From positions 372,001 to 436,000 of the forward strand of contig JAHEWK010000024.1 of the NCBI GenBank assembly GCA_020740775.1: a stretch of 64,000 bases of DNA. Reading direction: 5' to 3'. The position numbers and the translations under genes were made by a program. The notes under the pieces were generated by a model. It did not search any database and was not told where the DNA came from. It worked only from the letters and a program-made list of their open reading frames with translations. This document shows positions 46,255-57,819 of the stretch, piece after piece (within the stretch, counting starts at the first letter, position 1; each line of letters opens with the position of its first letter). The stretch is from Ilyonectria destructans. Lineage: Eukaryota > Ascomycota > Sordariomycetes > Hypocreales > Nectriaceae.

Positions 46255-46690
46255 GATTAGTGTTCGCTGCGACGAGCCCAGCTACTATGTACGCGTCAAA
46301 TATTAGGCATGCGATAATCTATTGGCGGGGAGAAATAATGGAGGAGAATGAGACTGGGCACGAAATGTTAAGAGAACTGCGTTGGTGGCGTCCCAATTGA
46401 GAGCCCGCACCGTGAGCTACGTGGCCCCCTCTTGCTTACTGTACCCCGTAACCTCCGAGAGCTTGCGGATATAACTTGCGCAAGCCACTGGGCGAATTGT
46501 TTCATTGTGCCGCAGCGCGCTGACGTTGGTAACCCCCTTGCGTGAGACGAGCGGCACGGAATCCGTAATTGTGCCGTCCTAGCTCGCTGAGTCAGCTGTG
46601 GTGTTTCACAAGTATTTGCCTGTAATCACTCGCTAAAAATAACTCTAGTGGTCACCACCGGGAAACTATCTGTGCTGATATATCGTCAAT
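46255..46690. other. intergenic region
   Basis: Promoter of the MFS gene and 3' UTR of the CDC123-like gene. No gene or strong motif seen. Confidence 0.4.
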
Positions 46691-47692
46691 TTACACAGCA
46701 ACGCGAAATTCCACGTCCTCGAGATTCTCCCCATACAGCAACCGTCGATCTTTAACCCACTGGAAGAGACATGAGCCGCACGCGCTTCTCACCCCAAAAG
46801 TATTAAGCTCGATCAACCCGCAATGATCTCTCTCCTCGTCATAGAGTACATCGAATGTGAAACCCTGAGCCAGAATAAGATTGTCGTGATTAGACTCGCC
46901 ATCTTGCAAATCATCCACAATTTTGGCGTGGAGGTCTTCGATCCCATTCATAATTCGCTTTGCAGTTGCTTCCATCTCGTCCAAACTTTTGTCCGCAAAC
47001 ATCCAGGGTTTGTGCCACTGGTACTGGCTAACAGCGCTGATCCGCAATGATCCGGGAACACAAAATACCCGATACTCTCTCTGCGTTCTCATTCTTGCGT
47101 CAAATGGCAAAAAGAACATTTGGATTTCTTGCGCATCGCTGTTCAGCATATTGGAGAATGTACCCGATGCCCTTCCAGACGTAGTAAGCCGGAGAACGAT
47201 GTCGTCAACTGAGTGGAGTGACATTTGACCGGGAATTGCCTGAGCGCCATCCTTTGGAGAGCACGCTCCGAGTCGCACGAAAAGTCCTTCTGGTGGAAAT
47301 GACAGTTTGTCAAAGGCAGAATGAACTTCATCTTGGAGATCTTCTGCGTAGGCTCGATTCAGCACGCGCGTATGGATGGACGCCCCAGCAGCGTTCACGA
47401 TGACGCGAACCTGTGCGCGCGTGAGAGAGACAGTTTGTGTAGCGGTATTTGTAATGTCGCGCGTTTTCAAGATTAATGGAAGCCATCTGTCGAAAGAATA
47501 CGGCAAATTTGTGGGAATCGGAAGGTCTGGTGCATCTTCTGCCGTGTGAAAGTTGGTGTTGTAGTTTGTCGGCACGCCAGTATCCAGATCCAGCTGCACG
47601 TCTTTGAAGTCAACGATATGAAGTTTCATCTTTTGTCTGTCGGCTTTGGCTGGCTGTACTAAAAGAAATGACGAATTGCCGATTCGTGGCAT
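46691..47692 (-). CDS. CDC123/D123-family ATP-grasp-like protein
   Basis: One frame of 333 residues, close to the normal length of CDC123 (PF07065). Family marks are FVRLGACSPKDGA (residues 138-150, matching the R-x-S-x-SPKDA type block), REYRVFCVPGSLRISAVSQYQWHKPW (205-230, like EFRCFV...ISQR) and DVLYDEERDHCGLIELNTFG (281-300, like the DxxVD...DFNP block with metal ligands). In housekeeping CDC123 this fold binds ATP and assembles the eIF2 complex. This copy is divergent (ELNTFG for DFNPF) and sits between a transporter and an NRPS-like gene, so a specialised role such as ATP-dependent ligation in the isocyanide pathway is possible but unproven. Initiation at a later Met (residue 22, MKLHIVDFK) is an alternative. 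Confidence 0.75.
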   Translation of the reverse strand: MPRIGNSSFLLVQPAKADRQKMKLHIVDFKDVQLDLDTGVPTNYNTNFHTAEDAPDLPIPTNLPYSFDRWLPLILKTRDITNTATQTVSLTRAQVRVIVNAAGASIHTRVLNRAYAEDLQDEVHSAFDKLSFPPEGLFVRLGACSPKDGAQAIPGQMSLHSVDDIVLRLTTSGRASGTFSNMLNSDAQEIQMFFLPFDARMRTQREYRVFCVPGSLRISAVSQYQWHKPWMFADKSLDEMEATAKRIMNGIEDLHAKIVDDLQDGESNHDNLILAQGFTFDVLYDEERDHCGLIELNTFGVRSACGSCLFQWVKDRRLLYGENLEDVEFRVAV

Positions 47693-48266
47693 ACCTGTTA
47701 TTTATATGGACAGTTGTAGAATGAGTCACACGGCGTGGCGGAGTCGAAATATTTCTGCTTTTATCGCTACCCTCCAAGGTGCTCAACATACTAAATCCTA
47801 ATTCTAGTACTTGAGATCTGCCACAAGATTATTGCCCCGTGATTGCCCATGGTCAATAAGGTTAGAGACAGAAGGGCTAAAGCCAAAGGTCAGTGCACGG
47901 CAATTACTCTGTCTCCATGTGCCCATGCATTGCAATTATTGTATGGCTATGATCTAGGTACCCGATGACAGTAAAGCCAGAGGAGAAAAGAAAACCCCAA
48001 ATTCCTTGAGGGTTGAGCATTACATGTATCAAAACCAGTCTTTCCGCCTCTTAGGGCGAGGCCAGGTGCCTTAAAACCCCATGTTCATACCGCTAAGAAA
48101 ACGAGCGCGATGATGCTATTTCTCAACCTGCGAACAATGTTCTCACCGGCTATGTTGAATATCCGGCCTCAAAAGCTCTACTTGGTCTAGATAATTAACT
48201 GCGGCAATTACAGGTGAGGTCATACAACCAGAGCGATGCCTGGATCCCGCCGTCTCTGACGCCTCG
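47693..48266. other. intergenic region
   Basis: Between the CDC123-like start and the NRPS-like 3' end. Nothing is supported apart from AT-rich sequence and a C-rich run at about 47985-47999. Confidence 0.4.
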
Positions 48267-51200
48267 TCATCCCATGAACGTCGCATATTTCGCAAAATCT
48301 TCATCCTCCATCAACATCTTCAACTCTTCCGGGAACGTGCCAAATTGGAACTCAACGCCGCCGTCCTTGCGCATAGGGAGGATAAAACATAACCGAAAAG
48401 CCGTATTGAAACCGTCCGTGAGTGGTCGCAAGGCGTCGAGGACTCCTCCATTGTCGAACAGCTGGCCACCAAACGATACTTCACTTGTTGGGAATAACAT
48501 CATGTTGGTGAACATGGTGTCCAGCCCGTCAAGACGCATGAAGGCGTATCGGAGCTGCGTGTAGTCAGGCACTGTTTGCACCAGTGTATATGCATCGTGC
48601 ACAAGCTGCGGCTTGATTCGGGCGGCTGCTTCGCGGATCACCGATGCGATACGTCCAACGCTTGTCTCTGGAGAGCAGAGTGTCTCGACAGGCATGAAGG
48701 GCCGGTTTATGACGATCAGGTTGCCCATATATGTGGAAGGAAGCAGAGGAGAAAAGTAAGGACGGGCGTCAATGGGCAATTCCAAAATGGAGACATCATC
48801 GGGTCCAAAACTCTTCCCTTTGTTCTCCTTCTCCACACGGTATCGTGCCTTGATCGTAGCGCGCCAAAACAGAGCCTGTACAATGTCACTAGCGGATGAC
48901 ACCCCTTTCGCCTCTGGGTCAACCGCCACTTCTTGTTTCAACTTTTCCAGGTTCTCAGCTGAGACGTAGAAAACGCTTGACTCTAAATGACGGTCGTCTT
49001 TAGCGGTCGGAGGAGGGAGGATGGGAGATGGCGGGAGGGCGGGCGCTGGAGGAAGGGAATCAGTTTTGACACCCTCATCTCCGTTTCCGAATGTCGTAGG
49101 CGCTGTGATCTCGTCCGTGACAATGCTGCCTCCATTTTCGTCTCTCTCGGGTCCTGCAAATCCGAGATAACCCCATGTGGCAGGATCTATTTCCTCAACT
49201 GGTCGAGCGTACCCTTCCTGTTCCCACAGTACGTGTGGGAGAGTGCGATTCATGCTCTCCGGGTCTACCCAGCTGCACGTTGCTGACTTGTCGCCTTGAA
49301 CATATCTGCAACTTTCGGCCCAGATCCTAACGGCGGTTACGACACCCATACCATCGAAGCACGGGTGGTGGAACCCCATGGCAAGCAGACAACCGCCTTC
49401 GACGAAGTTGGCCTGTGCAATCATGATATCGGCTGGGAACGTCGGAAACCAGGGTGCTTCGAGCACAAGTTGGTCCTTGAATGCCGAGGAAGGGAATCCA
49501 GCATCTCGCAACTCATCAAACGACGGAAGAGTTTGCGAGAGATCTCGGTAAGCCAGCTGTCTTGGGCCATGAGAGGAGCCCATGGCGTCATTATCCCAAG
49601 GTGGCGATGGAGGAGATGGGAACTCGGTCCGGATCTGGCCTTTGACATAGCCGGCCTCGTTTTCCGAGCTGTCAACAACCTTCGTGTCCAGGGCTGGGAC
49701 AATCTCAAGTGTGCGAGCAAAGCCTCTCTGTAGTCCCGCAAAGGCTTGTTCGAAACTGACACCTTGGCGCAAAGGGACGTAGACCATCATTTTCACGTAT
49801 AGCTTGGGCATGGTGAGATCCCACCCGTTCAATTTGAGCGACTGCCGTGACTTGTACTTGCCCAGAAGTTCTTTCATTTTAGCCAACTTGTCGTCGAGCT
49901 CGGAGCCTGCTCCATTTGTCGTTCCCGCTCCGGCTACTAACTGTGCCAGGGCAGAAGACAACTTGCCAATGGTGGGATTTGCGTACACGTGTCGAGGAGC
50001 CAGCTGCTCTTGCAACCCCATAGCCGTCCGAAGGGACCGTACGACCCGAAATACGAGGAGAGAGTCGAGCCCGAGATTGAAGAGGTCCGTGTCGAGCGAT
50101 GCGTGTTCAAACGCAGGCAACACAGAGCTGACGATGTGGCGGACAGCGTTCGTGATTGATTCGATCGAAGTTGTATCAACCGCTATCGAAAGCGGTGTCT
50201 CCGATTCCCCTGATGCAGTGTCGTAGAATCGATCAATGTATTCGTTGTAGAGTGTGAGTGTGGCACGTCGCTTGACCGTTCCTTTGTCTGTGCGTATGAA
50301 TGGCTTGTCTGCCTCTGCAAACATGATGTAGTCCTTGTGTAGCTGGTTTTTATGTAGAGAAGAGGCATTGGCCTTTTGCACTGTCAACCAGATGCTATCG
50401 AGGAGCTCATCATTCGCCGCCAGAGGGTCCTTCAATTCGATAAGCAGGGCGGCCTGGGGTTTTGCCGTTCCGACCTGTAAATATTAATATGTGAGTTGAG
50501 GTATATTTCGGGCTTGGATGGGTAACTTACCACGAGGCAGCCGCTAATCGCAGGGTGTGTGGTAATGAAGGCTTCCGTGTCCAAGGGCGATATTTTGTAG
50601 CCGTTGGATAGGACGACTAGATCGTCGCTCCTCCCCTTGTAGGCCCAGAGACCAGGCTTCGTAGGATGCTTGACGTACAAATCCTTTATATTGATGTCAT
50701 GCATGTCGGGAAAGGTGTGAAAGATGCCTTGGAAAAGCGACAATTCATCGTCGCGATGCATCCAATGTTCGTATACTCCTGGCTCTATCTCTTTGAACTC
50801 GAACCCAGAGTAGGGGTGGAAGGCGAAGTAGAAGTAGTCTTCCCTATTCACCCAGAGATTGCCAATGAAGAGGCCCTCCGTCGTGCCCGTCAAATTAAGC
50901 ACACGGACGACATCGTTAACCTTGGCAGAACTGATTGGGCTGATCGGACCTTTGAGGTGAAATTTAGCCCCGGTATGAGAAGCTCAGGACATGGGGGTCT
51001 TACCACCAGAAGCGCATATGAACTTTGCCGACTTGAACTTGGCCAAGACGTCAGGAGTCTCGCCCAGCTCATCAACAAGTGACGGAACCATGCTCCAGAC
51101 GTCGATTTTCCCATGATCCACAAGAGACTCTATCAAACCTATGTTGGGTATGACTCCAACGGGCCCCAGGATGCAGTGCATGGCAAAGAGTGAAGGAATG

Positions 51201-52124
51201 AGAATATCCATGATAACACCAGCGCCCTATGAGTGGAATAGTGGTTAGCTGACAGCTCTTCAGTATAATTAATGCCGATAGACTCACATGACTCATGGGG
51301 AATGACGAGTATAACCGGTCGCCTTCATTCCACCCCGATGCCCAAGGAGCCATTCCATTATCACCCTCGGTAGGTGGAAGTGATCGAACGGCGTCCATGG
51401 TACCTATCAGAGCATGAGACCATGGTATGGGCTTCGGCAAGCCCGTTGAACCGGAGCTATGCAGGACGCAAAATGGGTCTTGAGCAGCTTCTTCCCACGT
51501 TTTAGTATATGGGTAAGGGCCTGTTGTCTCAGCATCGAGCAGATCATCTGTTTCTGGGATATCCAGAATTTTCAAAGGTCGATGCCGGAGAAATTCGTCA
51601 ACCTGAGGGAGGCGCGGCAGCTCACGAGGCTGTACCCAAATGTTACAATCCGTTTTTTCGAGCACATTTAGAGCGCCGTCAATGCTGTTCTTCGGCGAAA
51701 GGAATAATGCCTACGCGGAAAATACGGTTAAGTCGAGCGACCTTCGGTTTTATTTGAATGAGTGTACTTACTGTGTAACCAGCCTTGATGCACGCGTAGG
51801 TCAACAAAATGTGTCGAAGGTCATCTTAGCACCGTTAGCGGATTCAATGCACTCCCATTCCTATGCTTAATAATTGCTTTTGAACTTACGAGGTCCAATA
51901 TAGCCCACTGTCTGGAATGTTGTGCTTTTTCCAAGCTCATTTTCCAACCACCAAGCTGTTTTGTCAACTGCTTTGGCAAAGGTGCGAGCAGATACGTGTC
52001 GCAGCCCCTGGGAAATATCGGAGGATTTTGCCACAGAGTAGATGATTCGATCTGGATCTGTAGCAGCTAGACTATCCAGAATCTGAGGGATTAGCCTCTT
52101 GCCGTAGTCCGTTGAGTCTGCCAT
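48267..52124 (-). CDS. NRPS-like enzyme: adenylation - thiolation - BAHD/trichothecene-acetyltransferase-type transferase
   Basis: Six exons (52124-51890, 51824-51772, 51710-51288, 51226-51004, 50949-50531, 50474-48267) give 1,186 residues. The A domain (about 1-550) has A3 SSGSTGLPKP (about 181), A5 LTGTTEG (about 325), the A7/A8 region AYKGRSDDLVVLSNGYKISP and the A10 lysine motif RTDKGTVKRR. The carrier domain has DLFNLGLDSLLVFRV with the phosphopantetheine Ser at about 589. The C-terminal 500 residues are a transferase-family domain (PF02458) with GFHHPCFDGMG (HxxxDG catalytic motif) near residue 830; the second DFGWG motif is not clearly kept. A proline-rich insert (PPAPALPPSPILPPP) lies in the last third. 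It probably loads an acyl or amino acid substrate and hands it to an alcohol or amine. It is divergent from the isocyanide synthase, with one intergenic region. Confidence 0.92.
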
Positions 52125-52950
52125 TACTGCTGCAAATCTCTGCTAAGAAACTGAAGAATAACCAGGGCGTAAGGATTTTGGGGAAACTCCTTAACTGGTC
52201 GATATATGCGATTCACTGCGATTTTCAGAGACAAGCGAGAAGGTACAAGTTCGTCTTAAGTAATATCGATATGAAAAGATGAGACTAGATGCGACTTATT
52301 TGCCACTTGACCCATAATAGTCGGGTCCCGAGTTTTCCGCACTGAACAATGATTGAAATCGCCTCCGGAAGCCTAAATTGTGGAATGACTAATTTTGGCT
52401 CCAAAGAAGACAATCTGTCTATCCAAGAGTGGTTAAACGGGCCGGACTGCTTTGGGATCTCCGAATGTAAGCTGATCTCAGAAACCCGTGACTAGCAATA
52501 AGCTGACCCCTCTACGGAGAAGTCCTGAAAATTGAAAGCCGAGCCTGAATGAGGCTGACATAATGCGCCTCAATCCGAATCAGCCTGCGGAGCTGAGTGG
52601 CTGAGAGGCGTTTTGTAAGAGCTAATGACAGCATTCACGGTTCTCGGAGTTTACGTCCGGCCTCATAGCAATAGTGCAAAGGTAATTAGCGATTGCGTCG
52701 CGGAGGAACGTACGGGGTTAGGCTCATGCCGACATTACCGGATACTGAAGTGTTTGCGGTGTAAGACATCGTCACTACGGGGAGCTGTTCACTTGCACGC
52801 CTTCTTGCGGTTCAGGCTTTTCTAGTAGAGCGTCTTTTGCTATTTAGCACTGTTCAGTCCCCAGGAGAATTTATCTTTCCAACTCCATCTTCACCGCAAT
52901 AGCTTCCCACTCATTCTCACTATCTCTTTATCCACCACATCTTGCCCATC
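52125..52950. promoter_or_regulatory. bidirectional promoter between NRPS-like and isocyanide synthase genes
   Basis: 826 bp with no gene. It holds the palindrome TCGGGTCCCGA at 52321-52331. A pyrimidine-rich stretch with TCTTTATCC-type words precedes the isocyanide synthase start. Confidence 0.5.
52321..52331. promoter_or_regulatory. TCG-N5-CGA palindrome (AflR-type site)
   Basis: TCGGGTCCCGA is a perfect dyad with TCG and CGA half-sites 5 bp apart. AflR-class Zn2Cys6 factors bind TCG(N5)CGR. It lies 197 bp from the NRPS-like start and 620 bp from the isocyanide synthase start; the cluster has its own AflR-like gene at 54677-56295. Confidence 0.5.
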
Positions 52951-54231
52951 ATGCACTCACCCATTTCCCCTACCATGCACGTTCTTCCCCCCATCACAAG
53001 CGTCAATGGGCTTGCCTCGGACGCCGAGAAGTCGCCACAGGCTTTGCAAGAAGCGACGGAGATGTCTGCCAAAATTTTGGCCATCATCTATGAGTACGCC
53101 CTGAACAAGTTTGACGACTCTGTGGATAGGCTTGCGGCTGGCATCCCCAAATTCATCGCTGTTATCGATGAGTTCGTCATGGCGGGAAGACAAGTGGAAA
53201 TGTGTCTTCCGGCATTCCCCTTCAAGTCGGCAAACAGAGTCTACAAAGTGCTTGGTATCTTGCCTGACAAAGCCGAGGAGTTGGCGATGGAGCGTTTGAA
53301 CACCATGTGTGCTCGAATTGGACAAGTATACGAACCGGGCGCGAAGCTCACCATCATCTCCGATGGCCTCGTCTACAATGGTACGTGACTAGCACCTTTC
53401 TCCTCTCATCCATTTATAGTCATTCGCTAATTCGATACTTTCCCATTCGCAGACCTGCTTAGCATCCCCGACAAGGATGTGTGGGCTTATGGACAGGCTT
53501 TGCGCGCTATGGCTCTCGAGAAGGGCTTTATCCATATCGACTTTTCTCGTCTTCGAGATCTTGTCAACTTTCCCCTCCCAGAAAAGTTGGAAGAAATCAC
53601 CTACGTCGCCAACGCCACCAATTTTCGACGATATCTTCTTAACAAGTATGGCAAGGATGACCTAGACATTGATCATGAGATCGCTACTAAGCCCGACACA
53701 CTGATGACATATCGCGGCTATCGACGATTTCTCGAGTCTGACTTGCAACACGTTTTCCCAGCCGGCAATGGCAGGTCAGTCAAGGCCTATAAGAAGAATG
53801 TGAAATTCTTGGCCAAGGAGATGTTGATCCGCGGATATGTAAGCATTCCCCATTCCTGTTGCTACGACCCACTCAGAGCTTTATCTCTGTGTTCGAACAC
53901 AAAATATCAAATACCACGACAATATGCTAATCAGATTGTTCTACAATAGGCTTTTGCGGGAGCAGTCAAGTCCGCCTTTCCGGATCACTTGCGTCTCTCC
54001 ATTCACCAATCTACTGGCGAGCACAAGGTGTCTATGAGTCTGCTCAACACCAAAACCGGCTTTACCACGCCGTGGCACTGCAGCGTCGCCATGATGGCGG
54101 ACGGGGAGTGGATTAGCTCCCCGATGGGTGACTTCAAAGATGATTCCAAGTTCGAAGTTATCTCCGAGGATGGCCGACCTAGCTACTTCAAGGAGAAGAC
54201 GGTCGAAGCCCAAGAGGTAGAGACCCAGTAG
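52951..54231 (+). CDS. isocyanide synthase (DIT1/PvcA family)
   Basis: Exons 52951-53380, 53453-53838 and 53950-54231 give 365 residues. The DIT1_PvcA domain (PF05141) is recognisable from about residue 55 on: LPAFPFKSANRVYKVLGILPDKAEELAMERLNTMCARIGQVYEPGAKLTIISDGLVYNDLL across the first junction, then WAYGQALRAMA, YRGYRRFLESDL and the C-terminal LRLSIHQSTGEHKVSM...TPWHCSVAMM. Family enzymes turn the amino group of an amino acid into an isocyanide using ribulose 5-phosphate. In fungi they make xanthocillin-type and other isocyanides; yeast DIT1 makes dityrosine-wall precursors. Here the enzyme stands alone, without the fused Fe/2OG (PvcB/TauD) or NRPS-like parts of some fungal hybrids. The start is the ATG at 52951. 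It is divergent from the NRPS-like gene. Confidence 0.93.
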
Positions 54232-54676
54232 CTCATAGATGTGGACGGACTTTGAGAAATACGGTTTCATTTCTATCAGTACATGTACTTCACAGCTGCG
54301 ATGCATGGTGTTATGATGACGGACTAGATCGGCGCGCGCGGTGCTCAAGTTGTTCAGCCAACCTGAGAGCTTCATCTCCGCGGTTGATAGATTCATAAAG
54401 TACTCATTTCTTTTTAATTAAATCTTGATCTTATTCATCCTTGCCATAATTTTTTGTCGGTCATTTGATGAGTTCACTTGGTAGGCAACTCACCTGTGAT
54501 TATCAACCTCTGTACAGCCAATAAACTCGTTTCACCGGCATCAATATCTCCTCATGTATAAATCCTAGGTTGTTGCTATTACGCTGCTGGTGGATTGGGG
54601 CTTTAGTTCGGGCGCAGCACCCCAATGACTGATATTACATCCAAGTCAAGCCTTTGAAATCAAGGTGGCAATAATA
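54232..54676. other. convergent intergenic region
   Basis: 3' ends of the isocyanide synthase and the AflR-like gene. A GC block (GATCGGCGCGCGCGGTGC near 54328) stands out; no gene. Confidence 0.4.
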
Positions 54677-56295
54677 TTAGACTTCAAAACTTGCATTAAG
54701 GCCTAAAACTTGGCGCCGACTAGTTAACATTAAGGTCTTCAAGACCTTGACCCGGTCCTCAATCTGCAGTAACAGCGTCGAGTTTTCCCGCCTCTTTGCT
54801 CCAGTTTTCAGATCAATGAGAAAATCATGCAGACTATTCAACTTGGCGACGATCAAAGCATCAACGATGGTAGACCTCTCAACTGAGTCCTCGACGAAGT
54901 AAGTGCCTACACGCACTTCGGGCCACTTATCAGCGAGTGCCAGCTGCCCGTGACTCCCTCCAAGCCTGTCCCGTACGTATCGTTGCACCAAGTCGTTGCA
55001 CACAGCACTAATTGACTTGGCCAGCATAGCCAGGAGTAGTATATACTCGGATCGTGACCTGCACCGGGGACAGGCCAGGAGCGCCTTACTCTGCCCCAGG
55101 GGTTCCCTGCAACTTTCCAACAGACTTTCAATACTTGTGTCGGACTTGGTGCGTTGCGTCTCAACCTGCTCTATAAAACTAGCAACGAGGCTAAGGCACT
55201 GACAATGATTACCATTGCTGTGCGCCTTCATGTCGTTCTTCCTTTCATATCCTTTAATTGCCTCGGTTGAGGTGCTTCGGGATATAGAGGAATCGGAAGG
55301 TAAATCAGAAATCGTGTTGACTGGGATCTCGAACCACTCATAGCCAACGAAAGTCGCTGGTTCAGGCAGATCCAATGGCTCGAGGAACATTTGGCTACTG
55401 TCAGAATCAGGCGCTCTGAGAGTTGAGTTACTTCTCCATGGGTCCTTGTGGGCTATTAGAGTGGCTGATCAGTACTATTCCCAGAAGTAGATAATTGCAA
55501 AGTAGACCACTAGTCCACAAAAGCTTGATTTTAGAAGAAGTGAGATGTAGAGGAGCCAAGAAACTCAATCCACGCCGCCACTATGACTGATTCAACATAA
55601 GGGGAATATGTCTACTCACATCGAGGAGAAACTTCAGGCTGTTTACTTAAGCTCTTTGCCGTTTTAGTACGAACTGCCTGGTGATCTTTCCACGGGACTT
55701 TAAAAAGGTCACTGAAATCGTACTCTGTGGAGTTATCGAGCAGATAGTCACTGCTTGGCAAGACATCCGACAGCTGAAATCCAAGGCTGTGGCTTGTCTC
55801 AAGTAATTCATGGGCCGACAAAGATGTAATGTCTTCGTCAATCCCGACTGAACTTGAAGCGCTCTGCCACTCCAGCTGGCCGAACTCTCCGCCTCCACTG
55901 TTGTCATTATGTATTGACGTGGCGGTGTCCACTGATAGCGATGTGTCGCTCGCGGCGGTTGCACTTGAGCGTGAGGTTAATGGACGCTTCCGCCCGGCTC
56001 GGAAGCTTCTCGGGGGGTATTTGCACTTGTGGGAGGAGGCTTTACACCTGTCGCAACCGGATGGGTCTGCACTACACCGAAGCTATCGCACAAGAGAATA
56101 ATAAGCAACTACACAATTGCGATGGTTTATAGACTCAGGGTTACTTACCTTGCGTGCACGGCAGAGTTCGCATGCTTTGCGAATTTGGGTTACATGCCTG
56201 CTTGGCTCTGTGCGAGATATGGAGTGTGGAAGCGTCGTATCTGCCTCGAAGACCGGTTCTTGACCATCGCGATCGTAGCTCAAGGTCCCAAACAT
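54677..56295 (-). CDS. AflR-like Zn2Cys6 pathway regulator
   Basis: Exons 56295-56149, 56082-55620 and 55452-54677 give 461 residues, close to AflR's length. The cluster is CELCRARKLRC (first junction inside it) followed by C...CDRC...C with spacing C-x2-C-x6-C-x6-C-x2-C-x6-C, then a basic tail (RSFRAGRKRP). The C-terminal half fits the AflR domain (PF08493): HCQCLSLVASFIEQVETQ, LLACPRCRSRSEYILLLAMLAKSISAVCNDLV and a final helix with LKTLMLTSRRQVLGL. Such proteins switch on their own cluster from the nucleus. The second intron is long (167 nt) for this window, but the junction restores SPRSHKDPW in frame. It lies beside the isocyanide synthase, tail-to-tail, and is probably its activator. Confidence 0.88.
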
Positions 56296-57819
56296 ATTAG
56301 ACTAGAGACCGTGCTCAGGGATAATAGCTCCCTGGACCTTGTCGACATAAAGAAAAGGAAAAGAAAGGCCACGATATCCACTGGAAATTAATAATCTCTG
56401 GCACTGAAGGATTTGGCAGCGCTACTTCGAATGATACAATAGTACCACACAACATGGCTAGATCCCATTGCTACGCCGCACGTATAGGCTACGCCACGTT
56501 CTAGACTATAATGGACCGTTCAATGTATCGGGGACCATGCGTCATTAGTCCGCAGATTCCGCCATTTGAACTACGGTGGTAGCCACTGTCACTGGCTACG
56601 CTCACATAGCTACCATGTACCCCTTAGTTCTAGTGAGGCGCTCAGCCTAATTAAGTGGGACAGTATTGCTCAGCTTTAGTCCTTCGGTGCGTGAGAATCG
56701 GCCTCCTCTAACCGAGCGATCATGGTTTTGTTGGCAATTATAACCTAAGCTGACACTTGATTTTGTGTGAGGCGGCCGCCCTATCAACAAAACAACAAAG
56801 CCCACGTGGCTTTCGCTGTAAAAGCTTATGGAAATTCATTTGTGAGCAGAACATCCAGAGAAAATTCACGTGGGATACGTTGAGCGTGGCCCAGTCTTAT
56901 ATATAAGCTGACCATGCCTGCAGTTGACCATGCCTGCAGCTGACCGCATCCCTAGCTGACTGCGGCTGAACTCGACGTATCGGAAGGTATGGCATCGAAA
57001 AGGGGCGGCATCTGGAACGGACGGCATCTGAAAGTGGCCGCCTCGGAACGGACCGCATCTGCAAGTGGCAATGTTGAATGGTTAAGTACTGTGTCTCTGC
57101 TTTCCTCGTATTGGGGCTGATCTAAACGCGATTTAAGAGGCTCTGGCAGGGGAGGCGCAGAAATATTCCCCGCTCACGTAGTCGACCCATGTCACTAGGA
57201 CCGCATTGCTCACGTAGATCTTCCATAGCTCCATAAATCAAGGCTTTCTAGGGATCTTTAGTTTCGATTCTGTACTTCTGCGGGGTGCGGTGTCGATTCT
57301 GCATAGTTAAAAAGCACATCAGGCAGCATTTAACAGTGATAACGTCACCTGCATCTCTCGGACCCTATCCACATGCCAAAATCGGCAACGCGCGGACAGG
57401 GCCTACGACGTCGGGTACCAAAGTTCCCACTTGATTGGAATGCGAAAAATAAGATAGGTTAAATGAGGCAGGAGTGTCTTCGTACAAGTGTCATGATTGG
57501 AGGAAATTTAACCGGGCGACACCCGGGAGTCACCTTCCGTTTTATAACTAAAGAAAGATAATGGCTAAGTATGAAAAACACCTAGCTCAATTCTTTCATA
57601 GCTTATTTTTAGCAACACCATACCGCAAACCGTAAACATTGACGAACTCATGTGAAGATTCTGTGTTGTTGACAGGACAGTCACAATCACCCCCTTGTCG
57701 AATGCAGTCAAAGATCTGCTGTAGCATCGTTTACTTCTTGACCATTTTCAACGATATCGGAACATTAATCTAGTCCATTGTACACGCCGTTACTCTTCCA
57801 AAGATTCCATCCATTCTAT
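56296..57819. other. long intergenic region with tandem repeats
   Basis: 1.5 kb, no gene. Features: an inverted repeat GTAGCCACTGTCACTGGCTAC-like dyad (arms GTAGCCA/TGGCTAC near 56579-56599), a pair of CACGTGG E-boxes in opposite orientation near 56803 and 56870, a TATATATAAG TATA-like box at 56897-56906, 16-bp tandem repeats right after it (56908-56956) and a 25-bp near-repeat (57014-57038, 57045-57069). About 57100-57800 holds nothing I recognise. Confidence 0.45.
56908..57069. repeat. short tandem repeats (16-bp and 25-bp units)
   Basis: Units CTGACCATGCCTGCAG (56908-56923), TTGACCATGCCTGCAG (56924-56939) and CTGACCGCATCCCTAG (56940-56955), then a partial fourth. Further on, a 25-bp unit beginning GGAACGGACGGCATCTG occurs at 57014 and, with two changes, at 57045. 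Confidence 0.6.

Noticed and set aside
56990..57119. 43-codon frame after the tandem repeats
   Set aside because: It is largely made of the 25-bp repeat and has no recognisable features.
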